Shown: one piece after another, positions 45,987 to 56,691 of the stretch
How the letters are laid out: each line of letters starts with the position of its first letter
How positions within the stretch are numbered: position 1 is the stretch's first letter
NCBI RefSeq assembly: GCF_910592395.1
Contig: NC_088326.1
Location: 6,579,001 to 6,639,000, forward strand
Source of the DNA: Lineus longissimus
Lineage: Eukaryota; Nemertea; Pilidiophora; Heteronemertea; Lineidae
Direction of reading: 5' to 3'
DNA length: 60,000 bases
The notes under the pieces: model-generated
What the model saw: the letters and a program-made list of their open reading frames with translations, nothing else
Databases searched by the model: none
What the model was told of the DNA's origin: nothing
Program-made: the position numbers and the translations under genes

Positions 45987-46156
45987 CCTCTTTCCAGCCA
46001 TGAAAGTCCAAATGAGGTTAGCATCATCGAGTGTCCTGGTTGCCTGTGGTTTATTCTTCTCCTTGTCACAGTCGGTGAAGTCGGCGGTGAGTGTCGGTGT
46101 CCAGTGGCTCACAGAGGAGATACTGCGGCCATATGACCGAACGTGATGAAGCATAC
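45987..46156 (-). CDS. Host gene, penultimate exon: JmjC Fe-binding region
   Basis: The acceptor CTATAG ends at 46157; the exon starts with two bases that complete the Gly codon left open by the exon at 50210-50078. It reads MLHHVRSYGRSISSVSHWTP, DFTDCDKEKNKPQA and DDANLIWTFMAGKR, then a GTAAAT donor (45986). The HHVRS segment fits the distal iron-binding His of a JmjC/cupin fold, which in this family follows FVPAG. The exact phase match (1 then 2 bases) is strong support for the join. The next exon in phase is 25091-24906, across a 20.9-kb intron. Confidence 0.85.
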
Positions 46157-47266
46157 CTATAGAGATAACAACATGACACACTTTGAATAAAGGCTATTTC
46201 GGGTCAAATCAAGGAAATGTAAAACAGGGCACAGAGCCATAAGTCACAGTTTTGCGGAAATTGATTTGAAAGCAGTTACTCGGCTGCACACAACCAGACA
46301 CGAAAGCAGATTCTCTCATCCCCAGGAAAAACTCATACTTGGATAGGCCACAAAAAGATGTATATATACACTGTTAAAAATGAAGGTTTTTGAGCTGGAG
46401 GAAAACCTTTAGGCTTTTTCAGCCAACACAATTCCATAGGGCTATGAAAAAGGTGTTACCCAAGCTCCAAATCCTAAACAAAAATAATTTCTTTGAAGAA
46501 CCTCTAGGGGTACGGTGAATACTTGTGTTGGTTGAAAAACCCGGAGAAAAAAGTGCACACCTACTGAAAATAGTCGTTAAAAAGATATGGGCATTATTAT
46601 AACTTAAAGGGTAACTCGTGATAAATTTCACCATATAATGTTTTAGCTGTTTTTGACAAATGACTACGTCACTTTCTCACAAATCGGTAAGGTTTTCGAA
46701 TCGAAATGCACATTTTCTAGAAATTGATGGTTTTATCCCGCCCGGACGGCTCGCTTCGATGCCGTTTTCGTTGATGACGTCACAACATGAACATTTTCGC
46801 GGTCGCGGTGGTTTACATTCAGCGATTTTATAATAATCTAATCAAAAATGGAAAATTTGACCTCTACATCAATTGTGATCAACAATTAAAAACGGACGTA
46901 TTTCCGCAAAGTTGTAAATCACATCATAGTATCACTTTAAACGTGTTCGCCCATTATTAATCTTTGAGCCGAATATTGCCTACAAAATATCACATTCATA
47001 TAATTAATACCGGGTATTGTTGATACAATGCGTTGATCAATAATTTAGAAGTGGATTTTGAATAATGAAGGAGCCGTTTTCATAATGAACAGTAGATACT
47101 AGTATTAGCTTGTCCGATTTTGTTGGCACCAATAGCGCAAATAAAAAGCGTGAAAACACATACGCTGTGTCTGTGTCATTTCTGAACATTGTCACAGAGC
47201 GGGATCGCCAATTTGCATGGGATGTTATAGCTCTTTCTCCACGCTGGACCCATCCTGAGATCAGAC
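46157..47266. other. Intronic DNA, no gene seen
   Basis: This is part of the 3.9-kb host intron. No coding exon, tRNA-like fold or repeat boundary is visible up to the 970-bp repeat copy that starts at 47267. Confidence 0.5.
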
Positions 47267-47884
47267 TTTTTTGGTGGTTCGATTGCGAACCACCATCTGT
47301 GCTTGGTTATTCGTTTTTACTCCTCTATAGTCCCATGTATGCATCTGCGTGAACAAATTAGTTTTCATGTTTGTAACGTCCAAAAAGACAATGCTATTCT
47401 GCCTAGATCCCTCAGATTAATCTCAGCTTGATTCGCCCACTTGAATTTACTAATAGCCGCTATAACCTGCTGAATGAATGATTTATTTAATACCCATTTT
47501 GTTCCATACATCGCCGATGTATAGCGTAGTAATCGTATATTGAGTCGGTTGTCTGCTTGTCAATTCGCGATGTGAATGTACACATTTTAGCTTGCTGGCA
47601 CCATCAAATGCTGCACTTTTTCACAGCAGTATCGCATTAACAGTGATATTCGCCTTTCACCCTGATTTGGTGGATTAGCAACTTGATTTTTATAAATATT
47701 CAACATTTAAGCTCTGTACACACTGACAACATTTTCGGTAACATTTTCGGAATCATCTCGGCAACACACCTAGGCAACAAAAATTTGGCCCTGCATACAC
47801 ATGACAACATTCGACAACATGTTGGGCAACTTGTTATCGAATGTTTCTGAGAAAATGAGGATTTTGGACGGAAATTCATAAACA

Positions 47885-48058
47885 ATGGAAGATTCCAAGA
47901 GAAGAAGATGTATTGTCGGGGGCTCTGCCATAATTTTAAGTATCCTGATTGAAAGACGGCAAAGAAGACGTAAAGATGAGAAAAGAGTGTGGACAAAACC
48001 ATGGATATATATGAGAGACCAGCATGGGGCCTACCACTGTCTCCTGTCTACTGTCATC
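47885..48058 (+). pseudogene. Transposase N-terminal fragment, unit 1
   Basis: ATG at 47885: MEDSKRRRCIVGGSA, then a basic stretch (RRQRRRKDEKRVWTKPWI) and GAYHCLLS, cut by the deletion join near 48050. Homologous to the N-terminus of the element B transposase and of the 24.1-kb fragment. Confidence 0.85.
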
Positions 48059-48242
48059 CCATAAACAGGCACAACTTTCCCATACTGCGATAAGTTGTTC
48101 CACTTCACTCAATAACCATTCCTTGCTGGAGGCTGCTATTTTGACTACATCACATGGCTTCAGGTAGATCATGTGATTTGTGGCCTATTTCTGATTGGAT
48201 AAAACTGGACAACACTCGGCAGCAAAATCAATTTTGTTGCAG

Positions 48243-48330
48243 AGTGTTGCAGCCTCCAGCAAGGAATGGTTATTGAGTGAAGTGGAACAACTTATCGCAG
48301 TATGGGAAAGTTGTGCCTGTTTATGGGATG
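48243..48330 (+). pseudogene. MADF N-terminal fragment, unit 2
   Basis: SSKEWLLSEVEQLIAVWESC followed by ACLWD is the first helix region of a MADF domain. The inverted unit 1 copy is at 48138-48060 on the minus strand, where the ATG is altered to ATA. Confidence 0.75.
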
Positions 48331-48499
48331 ACAGTAGACAGGAGACAGTGGTAGGCCCCATGCTGGTCTCTCGTATATATCCATGGTCTTGTCCACACTC
48401 TTTTCCATCTTTACGTCTTCTTTGCCGTCTTTCAATCAGGATACGTAAAATTATGGCAGAGCCCCCGACAATACATCTTCTTCTCTTGGAATCTTCCAT
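48330..48499 (-). pseudogene. Transposase N-terminal fragment, unit 2
   Basis: ATG at 48499: MEDSKRRRCIVGGSA and RRQRRRKDGKE, with a one-base frame change relative to unit 1 after RRKD. It shares the unit 1 deletion join exactly. Confidence 0.8.
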
Positions 48500-48905
48500 T
48501 GTTTATGAATTTCCGTCCAAAAGCCTCATTTTCTTAGAAACATTCGATAACAAGTTGCCCAACATGTTGTCGAATGTTGTCATGTGTATACAGGGCCAAA
48601 TTTTTGTTGCCCAAGTGTGTTGCCGAGATGTTTCCGAAAATGTTACCGAAAATGACAACATTTTGGGAAACATGTTGGCCAACATGTTGTCCAGGTGCGA
48701 TGTTATCGAAAATGTTGGCAGTGTGTACAGTTCGGAAACATTCGGAAACATTCGGTAACATGTTGGCCAAATGTTGCTCAAATGTTGTCGAAATAATACA
48801 AAATCAATTTTGTTGCCGAGATGCTAATGATGTTGTCGAGTTTTATCCAATCAGAAATAGGCCACAAATCACATGATCTACCTTAAGCCATGTGATCCAG
48901 TCAAA

Positions 48906-49064
48906 ATGGCAGCCTCAAGCAAGGAATGGTTACTGAGTGAAGTTGAACAACTTATTGCAGTATGGGAAAGTTGTGCCTGTTTATGGGATGCAACATCCAG
49001 GGAATATAAAGACAAGAACAAAAAGAAAGCTGCTATTCTAGAAATAGCTACAAAATTTGCCCCA
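48906..49064 (+). pseudogene. MADF N-terminal fragment, unit 3
   Basis: ATG at 48906: MAASSKEWLLSEVEQLIAVW, then LWDATSREYKDKNKKKAAIL and EIATKF, about half of a MADF domain. It then runs into the transposase fragment on the opposite strand at a deletion join near 49062. Longest MADF remnant of the cluster. Confidence 0.82.
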
Positions 49065-49204
49065 TGCTGGTGTCTCATATAAATCCATGGTCTTGTCCAC
49101 ATTCTTTTCTCATCTTTACGTCTTCTTCGCCGTCTTTCAATCAGGATACGTAAAATTATGGCAGAGCCACCGACAATACATCTTCTTCTCTTGGAATCTT
49201 CCAT
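49064..49204 (-). pseudogene. Transposase N-terminal fragment, unit 3
   Basis: ATG at 49204: MEDSKRRRCIVGGSA, RRRRRRKDEKRMWTRPWI and MRHQHGAN, ending at the deletion join with MADF. Confidence 0.82.
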
Positions 49205-50077
49205 TGTTTATGAATTTCCCTCAAAAATATTCCCTCAAAAATCCTCATTTCTCGGAAACATTCGACAACAAGTTGCCCAACATGTTGTCAAATGTTGTCA
49301 TGTGTATACAGGGCCAAATTTTCGATAACATCGCACCTGGACAACATGTTGGCCAACATGTTTCCCAAAATGTTGTCAGTGTGTACAGAGCTTAAGTCGC
49401 CAAAAAATCCGCGCCGTCTAAATTGTTGGTGCTGGCGCCTATCGATAGCCAGTTGAGTTCGCGAGTAAGCGTGGCGGGAATTTCGAATCACCTGATTTGG
49501 TGCGCCACACAGTTGAATTACGGTAAATACAGTACTGCATGCATTTAGCTGGCCGCCACCAGGAGATCAAAATAGGGCTATATTTATCATTATACATGTT
49601 CTAGCAATAAGCCATCATAGATCAATTCGCAATTGCATTCCTAAGCTTCATATGCCTACTGAATGCGGACAAATTCCTATGTGACTGATCATGCGTCTAT
49701 TTCCCCAGTCATCCTAGAACATGTATAATGATGAATTTTGATCTCCTGGTGGTGGCCAGCTAATTCGATGCATACAGTATTTGTGTCGGTAATTTCTCCT
49801 GAACGCTGCTACCTATATAGATTTACAATGAAAACATCTATGACAGGTTTATCTGATGATACCACATCACATTTCAACAACTCCTGCCCAGATTGCCCCC
49901 ATCATATGCGCAAAAACTTCAGTCCCTGCCCTGCCCACAATTCGAAACACCCCTTCAGTCTTTTTTAAAGGCTGCTTGTTTACTCCTTCGTCATATTCCA
50001 AAAATAACGAGAGGCGGAGTATATTGAAAACAACTGGCATGGCGCAAGGATTCGCTGGACCTGATAAAATGTCTTAC

Positions 50078-50210
50078 CGGCAGGAACGAAGACACAGTCC
50101 CCTGGTCTCAGTGTTGCCCACTCCCACGGTGCGATGGCAGCCTTCTCATATTTGTACATGTTGACCATTTCTGTATTCATAGCAGAGTGACTGCTGCCAG
50201 TGAAGTCATC
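50078..50210 (-). CDS. Host gene exon: JmjC/cupin domain, GDCVFVPAG
   Basis: The acceptor TTCTTTTTAG precedes 50210. The exon opens in phase 0 (DDFTGSSHSAMNTEMVNMYK), continues YEKAAIAPWEWATLRPGDCV and FVPA, and ends with one base of a Gly codon before GTAAGA (50077). PGDCVFVPAG followed by HHVRS in the next exon is the classic end of a JmjC/cupin-8 jelly-roll, where 2-oxoglutarate-dependent oxygenases bind iron. Earlier exons with the HxD iron motif are not in view and probably lie beyond 60 kb. The exact substrate class cannot be told. Confidence 0.85.
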
Positions 50211-52539
50211 CTAAAAAGAAAAGGGATTGCAAAATTAAACCAATCCATCCACAATGTACATGATATACACTACATGAGGCCTGCACTATAACAAGCAAAG
50301 GAACTATGTTCTCGTGTTAATTTCCGAGACAACGAATTTATTGTAGTTTGTGAATAGTTCACGTTCTGACGCTGCCGGTATATGTGGCCCATTGAAATAG
50401 ACTCCGATGTGCTACGCTCCGCTCCGCTGTTCATCGACTTGCAGAGGGCCGGAGTAGTGCATGGGAAGGGCCGGTCCGGTCTACCGCTGGTGTTACTTTA
50501 CCAAATATTTGCAGTTTGAATGTTACCATCACAGTGTTATTCAGTATCGACATGATATTCCAAAGTTTGGCACTATGGTATATACTGCCGCTCTGGTTGG
50601 CCTGGTTACAGGAAAATTCGTCCCCGGATAATTCGTCCCCGGATAATTCGTCCCCGCAAATTCGTCCCCGGATAATTCGTCCCCAAGGAAAATTCGTCCC
50701 CGGAAAATTCGTCCCCGAGGATAATTCGTCCCCGAGGATAATTCGTCCCCGGAAAATTTGTCCCCGAGGATAATTCGTCCCTGGAAAGTTCCTACCCTCC
50801 AAGAAACGTCGTTCTATGTATGTTCAACAGACCATAACGAAGGAGTGTATGATAGGGCCGGACACCATCGCGTCTGGTGTGCGGTTGGAGCCGGTGTAAC
50901 ATCTGTGGTTGTTTCCCATGTGTCAGTGTTTCCAAACAATAGGCAGCTAGAGAGACCATGACTTTTCAATAGGGGGGATACACAGAAAAACTCGTCAATC
51001 TATTTTTGAGCGTTCCCAAACAATGAGGGGAAACACTCAAAAAAAGAAACACTCAAAAACATTACACCGGTATCATAAAGGAATTGTCGGCTTTTTATTG
51101 CAGTATGTTTGTTCTTCTTCTGGTTCCTCATTAAACTATTTTTCTGAACGTGTTTGATACTTTTCCAATTTTGTTTCAGCTCTTAGATAGTAGGAAAACA
51201 CGTTATTCATTATTTTCAGTACGCACAAGTCCTGGAAGGCGCGAAAGACATTTCCCGCCACGTGAGTGCACGCCGAGGTCTGACCAAAACGTCACAGGGT
51301 AGATCCTTACTCAAGGAAACGCCATGAGACATGACCATTTATCTTTCAGTTGCATTGCGCCCACTTGGTAACTACTTCAAAGTTGTTTGTAAATTCATTT
51401 GACCCTTTTAAGAGATGGTATGAACTTGTTACCACTGGCAATTTGTGCCTGTTAATTCATAAAATCAGTTTTTATTTCATGAAATAAAGATGTGAATAGG
51501 TGGCTACTAAATACCTAGGAACGAGGTTATAACCTATCCCTCTGTGTGTAGAATGTATTGAGGTAAGTCACCTGGGCACTTGGATTAAAAAATGGCCGCT
51601 TGCTTTATGCATGTGGCACAACACCGGTATCGTTTTTTAAGTCATTTTCCAGTTGTTTCAAAAATCAGCGAAAAATATCAAATCCGGGTTTCAAACCAAA
51701 CCGCTTTAGGGGGTCAATATACATCATCCGGGCCACTTACCCTGAAAATTTTGCGTGGGGTTCACCACGGAAATTTTGAGAAATATTGATTTTTAAAAAT
51801 GTACCCTCAGATTTCACACGCTCAGTCAAACTGTCTACTGGTACAGAAGCTCTCCTCTGTGCTGCCCCCTGGCATTAGTTGGACGAAACCCCTGCCAAAA
51901 ATGAATTTTATTCTAAAGCTTGAATCCAGTTTAATATTTCAAATCCCTTTCTACTTCAGCTAATCATTAACCCCTTCTATTCCAGTGTCTAAATTATGTT
52001 TTTGATATTCAACAATTTGAACCATTCCATTACAGGTGGCTCTGGTGTTGTGGCATGTGTGCCAAGCCAAGACAAAAATTACCAATTTCTCTCAATTAAG
52101 CTGGGAAAAGTTCATTACTTGTACAAAAAATGGCTAGAATTGAGAGAATATATAGGTATTAAGAAGACTGTGGCATCTGAAGCCGTTTTGAGCTATGTAA
52201 CTGACCAAATATGAAGGGTCAAAAGTGAAAAACGAATGTAAACAAACTAGCCTGCATTCAATTCATGCATTGTTTTTGTGTACACAAATCACGATACATG
52301 TATATGTACTGTATGTATAGGCCTCTGGCACAGCTGGCCTGATAGCATGTAGTTTGTGTATGTTTTGCTATGAATTGCAGCCCATTCAAGCCTGTAATCT
52401 ATACATGATTAGTACCTTATGAAGTGTGCCCATTGTTGTATGGATATGTAATGTATAAATCTCAGCTGCACAATCTCAAATCGACAAATCCAATGGCTAA
52501 AAGGCAGTGTTTAATTCTGTATGTTGTTTCAATTTCCAG
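50211..52539. other. Non-coding DNA with minisatellite
   Basis: This lies between the host JmjC exon (minus) and the first visible exon of the Cys-rich gene (plus). It has the AATTCGTCCCCG minisatellite at 50612-50795; nothing else is recognised. Confidence 0.5.
50612..50795 (+). repeat. ATAATTCGTCCCCGG minisatellite
   Basis: About ten units of 14-20 bp share AATTCGTCCCCG, with GGATA, GGAAA or AGGATA linkers. The units are close to identical, pointing to recent amplification. Non-coding. Confidence 0.92.
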
Positions 52540-55500
52540 GCACTGCATTGAGTTGGGAGATGATAATATACCACCTTTACCAGAGAATGGGGGGTATCAT
52601 CGTGAGTGTTATTAACGCTATACGTGCAAAAGTAAGATAGAGCGCCAGGAAAAACGGAAACGCGATGGTGAGTTTAGGTCAAGTTATAAACATTAAGTAC
52701 ATGTTAGAGTAAAGAGTGTTGGGCATTGTGACCAAGAGGACCATTGACCATTGACAGTTGCATCCTGAGTGGTAGATAAGGATGCACCTATTGACTTTTC
52801 AGGCCTCTCTTGTTATATGTAGCATTGTAGGATTTGTGTGTATGACTATTATACAAAATGTTAGTAATTGTTTTCTAAATATATTGCAGAACACACCAGT
52901 TCGATCAATTCTGTTGAGGCTGACGTATCAAACAGCGGGCATGAAACTGATGACGAAGAAGACACTAGACCAAGGATGTTACTCCGGTCATCAAGACAAG
53001 ATGCTACTCCAGGAGTCCAGAGAACATCTCACGTGCTTCCTCGCCAGTGCATCCTATGTCGAAAAAAAAAAAACACAAGCGAGACCGTGTTACAAAAAAG
53101 TCGTGTGAAGAACGGTTGTCCCAGTGTGAAACCTTACAAGCTGGATGCTTAATAAAAGGTGCAAAACAAAAGAAAGATGAGGTATGCATACACACTAAAC
53201 ATACATCTTAAAGGAATTTAAGATATAAGCTGTCAGTTGTCACCTGTGTGTATTAATCCGACAGCTTTATAGGCTGCATGTAACATAGCAACACATTCAT
53301 CACTTATTTTAGTTTACTGTCCTGAGGGTGAAGTGCTTTTAAATTTCTAAACTTCTGAAAGTATCTCACTAGTTCCCCTTTTTTGTATTTTCAGGTTTTG
53401 CTCCTGCATTTACAAAATGTGGACCCTGTTGATGCAGAAGTATGCTATCACCATAGTTGCTACGTTACGTACACTCGATTTTTACGTGCTACAGAGAGTC
53501 GAGGACCTGTTGATACGAAGTATACGAAATCATTCAAAACGTTATGCAGTGACTTTGTTATACCAAGAATCGTTGTCAATAAAGAAGTGTTACGACTGAC
53601 AACTCTGACTGAAGTATTCGGAGGCTTCGTTAAAAGCACAGAGAATATGGACGCGTCAAGCTACCGCACGTCAAATCTCAAAAAACGTCTCAAAGCAGAA
53701 CACCCTGAAATAGTATTTCTTAAAGCTTTAAAGTGTACTCAAAGTGAACTGGTATTTGTTGAATCATTGAGTGCCCATGACATTGTGGAAGAGAAAGTAA
53801 ACCTGCAGGAAGAGATGTTGCCTGGTACTGAGACTGAGACTGAGAGAGAAACTGAGACAGAGGAAGATACTGTTGATATTGCTGCTAGCCGTTCATTTTT
53901 GGAGCCAAATACTCGAGACATTTTTGCAACTGCTATGCATCTTCGTGACACTATTGCTAACACTCCAGCCACTTTTGAACAGTGGCCGAGGACTTGAACT
54001 TGATTTAACAGTTGGCCATGGAGATCAATGCCATCAGTTACAATTTCATGGAAATGAGACAGTACCAATGATGACACCAGTGGACGAGTTGTTTTGCTCA
54101 CATGAGGAGGCAGGCACTCGCTTGTTGCACCATGCATTGTTCGCCACTAGAACTACCGGTACCAAAGATATTGTAATTCAGTCTCCTGACACCGATGTGC
54201 TTGTTTTGGCCGTTTCAAAAAGCAAGGATCTGAACTGTAAGCTACTCTTTGAAACGGGAACTGGTAATGCTTGCCGAGTGTTGGATGTTGTGGCTATTCA
54301 CGAGCACCTTTCAGGCATACACACCTCCATCCCAGAGGCGCTGATAGGGTTCCATACATTCACAGGTTGTGACAGCGTCAGTGCTTTCTTCGGAAAGGGA
54401 AAGCTGAAGCGTTTTAAGCTCTTAATCGCAGAAACAAAGTTCACAGAGCTGTTTGTGGGCATCGGTGCTTCGTTTGAGTTGCCACTTTCGGACCGCATTG
54501 AGGAACTAGCTGAATAGTTTGTTTCATCTATGTATGGCATAGTGTCGACAAAAATCAACTGAACGAGGGTCAAACTCTTTAAAACTGGCAAACACATGGA
54601 CGACACCCTCCCTCCTAATCTTGACTCCTTGCTCAAACATCTCTTGAGGGCCAACTATCAAGCTGGCATTCATCGGCGCTGCCTGGAGTCAAACCCTGAT
54701 GTACCAAGTCCTGATAGTCATGGATGGAGGGTTGAAGATAAAAATCTCAAAATCAAGTGGATGGATCTCCTCCCTGCACCTGACTCTATTCTTGAGTTAA
54801 ATAACTGTAAATGCAAGATGAAACGGCCAGGGGCCATTGTGCTCACCGTAAGTATTTTTAGTAGACAGTTACAGAAAGTGCTACAGTATGTAGGCCTCTC
54901 ATAATTTATACATGCATCTGTGACCAGTTCAGAGCCGGCCCTGGCCAAGTGGTGAATCCGAGACTTGTGGTTCCAAGCTTGTAGAGTCTAGGTGAAAATG
55001 ATAGTGAAGAAACGTGCCACTCCATGACAATGGTCACGGTGAATATATTTTTAACTTTGACCTCAGTGACCCTGACAGGTAGGTCAAATAACAAACCAGG
55101 GTGATATGTGATGTAGACACATCCACCTGACCATAACAATTTCATCACTCGTTACACTACAGCAATCGGCAAAAAACGATTTCCAAGATGGCCGCCTAAT
55201 TAAATCTATGGCACCAAATAAATAAAAAAATGAAGAAAATGTAAGATAGAACTCAGAAAAGAAAAAAGGAAAAGATGAAAAATAAAAATATTTTTGGCTG
55301 TCCTTGACCGGGGTTTGAACTCACGACCTTTGGATTGCCACAATACGAGGAAAAACCCACAAAACATGCAATTTCGGCCATATTTGAATTCCGATCTGGC
55401 TGAAACTTGGCATACAAATAGTGGCTTCTTAGATGCATCATTACACAAAATTAAAACTCTTTACATTAAACAACGACAAAACGTACCAAGAACGGTAAAG

Positions 55501-56622
55501 TTTTCAACTTTGACCTCTGTGAACTTGAAAGGTGGGTCAAATCAAAAACCTGTAAGATATGTGATGTATCCTTGCTGGGAGTACCTACCATGAAACTTTA
55601 AGCGAGAAATCACACTTTTTGAGTTTTGAGTTTGGGCCCCCTGGTGGCCAAGTCAATAATCAGACCAAACCAAAATTCAGTGTAAAAGGTCAACTGACCT
55701 AGGGGGTCATTTGTTCAAAGTTTCAAGTTCATAACTGTTGCGGTTGAGAAACGTGCCATAGTTACACTCAAACGGCAAATTTACGCCATTTGACCTCTGC
55801 GACCTTAAAAAGTAGGTCAAATCCGAAAAATCGTGCAACATCTGAGGTAACCTTGCTAGGGGTCCCTGCCATAAAAATTTCATCAAAAACAATTTGCTAA
55901 TAAGCAGGCTATTGCACTTCTTCCTTTTTCTGTTTTGGCCCCCTGGTGGCAAAGTCAAGAATCAGATCAGGCTGAAATTCAGCACCAGAGGTTATCTGAT
56001 ATAGGGGGTTATATGTACCAAGTTTCAAGCTCATAGCTTTGGTGGTTGAGAAACGTGCCATAGTTACACTCAAACGGCCAATTCACGCCATTTGACCTCT
56101 GCGACCTTGAAAAGTAGATCAAATTAAAAAACCCGTAAGATATATGATGTATCCTTGCTATGAGTACCTACCACAAAAGTTTTATCGAAAACAAGTCACT
56201 AATAAGCGAGATATCACACTTTTTAGATATCCACATTTGGCCCCCTGGTGGCCAAGTAGAGAATCAGATCGGACAGAAATTTAGTGTCACGGGTCATCTG
56301 ACCCAGGGGGTCATGTGTACAAAGTTTTAAGTTCATAGGCCTAGCGGTTAAAAAACGTGCCACTGTTTTTGAACTAGGATACGACGGACGACGACGACGA
56401 CGACGACGGACGACGGACACTGCGGTATCGTATAGACTCCCCTACGGTGAGCCAAAAAGCCAGTGCAAAACTAATGTGTGTAGTTGTGAGAAAAACAAAC
56501 TAGAATGCACAGATTTCTGTGAGTGTGTCAACTGTGACAATAGGGACAACCATAATCAAAGTCAAGAAGAGGTTAATGAGGATGATGAGGATGAAGACAG
56601 TGACAGTGATGAGGGAACTTGA
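52540..56622 (+). pseudogene. Split gene for a Cys-rich protein with FEN/PIN-like motifs, broken
   Basis: Proposed exons: 52540-52667, 52890-53181, 53395-54847, 56452-56622, with fair GT-AG sites. Exon 1 has LGDDNIPPLPENGGYHRECY, then a TAA. Exon 2 has SHVLPRQCILCRKKK, then a frame change in a run of A. Exon 3 has DAEVCYHHSCYVTYTRFL. It then loses its middle part and changes frame near 53985. After that come CSHEEAGTRLLHHALF, VIQSPDTDVLVLAVSK and GFHTFTGCDSVSAFFGKGK, then two stops (54515 and about 54572), then DSLLKHLLRANYQAGIHRR and APDSILELNNCKCKM. The last exon is Cys-rich (NVCSCEKNKLECTDFCECVN) with an acidic tail. EEAD, DTD and GCD resemble metal ligands of FEN/PIN nucleases (inferred); here the Asp of EEAD is Gly. 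Confidence 0.75.
54905..56455 (+). repeat. About 305-bp tandem repeat array inside an intron
   Basis: GTTGAGAAACGTGCCATAGT recurs at about 55742 and 56047 (period 305), with further partial units on both sides. Each unit has GACCTCTGCGACCTTGAAAA, GGCCCCCTGGTGGCCAAGT and GGGGGTCAT-GTGTAC. The array ends in (GACGAC)n at about 56380-56420 and CTCCCCTACGGTGAGCCA, the same end as at 45195. It fills the last intron of the Cys-rich gene, and its terminal GTGAG lies where the splice acceptor of the last exon must be. Confidence 0.85.
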
Positions 56623-56691
56623 CATTTGATGGTGAACAAAAGTAACTTTTCATGGGTATTATCCCACAATCATTAAATAAGCCCCCGATAT

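Larger units (their letters stand above)
47711..49391. mobile_element. Cluster of three Harbinger deletion derivatives (MADF-type)
   Basis: The outer ends GCTCTGTACACACTGACAAC and its complement are flanked by TTAA at 47707-47710 and 49392-49395. Inside are three units, each with a transposase N-terminus (MEDSKRRRCIVGGSA) facing a MADF N-terminus (SKEWLLSEVEQLIAVWES) in convergent order. Units 1 (47711-48236) and 2 (48237-48730) are inverted copies with the same internal deletion join. Unit 3 (about 48731-49391) has a different join and keeps more of MADF. Subterminal CAACATGTTG words are abundant. No catalytic domain remains. Confidence 0.85.
47267..49981 (+). repeat. 970-bp repeat, copy interrupted by a Harbinger cluster
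   Basis: The flanks 47267-47706 and 49396-49981 match the uninterrupted minus-strand copy at 28739-29710. The left flank starts with TTTTTTGGTGGTTCGATTGC, a hairpin. The right flank contains a fold-back (about 49520-49800) with AGCTGGCC...CCAGGAGATCAAAAT arms. The split point is filled by 47711-49391. It lies in the 3.9-kb host intron, just downstream in transcript order of the exon at 50210-50078. Confidence 0.88.

Noticed and set aside
50612-50795. AATTCGTCCCCG repeats as a possible protein-coding repeat (frame GDELSGDELSG)
   Set aside because: The frame is a by-product of the minisatellite unit; no start, splice or homologous flank supports coding.
53739-54137. 132-residue minus-strand frame with a Ser/Val repeat
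   Set aside because: It is the antisense shadow of the ETETERETETEE stretch of the Cys-rich gene on the plus strand.
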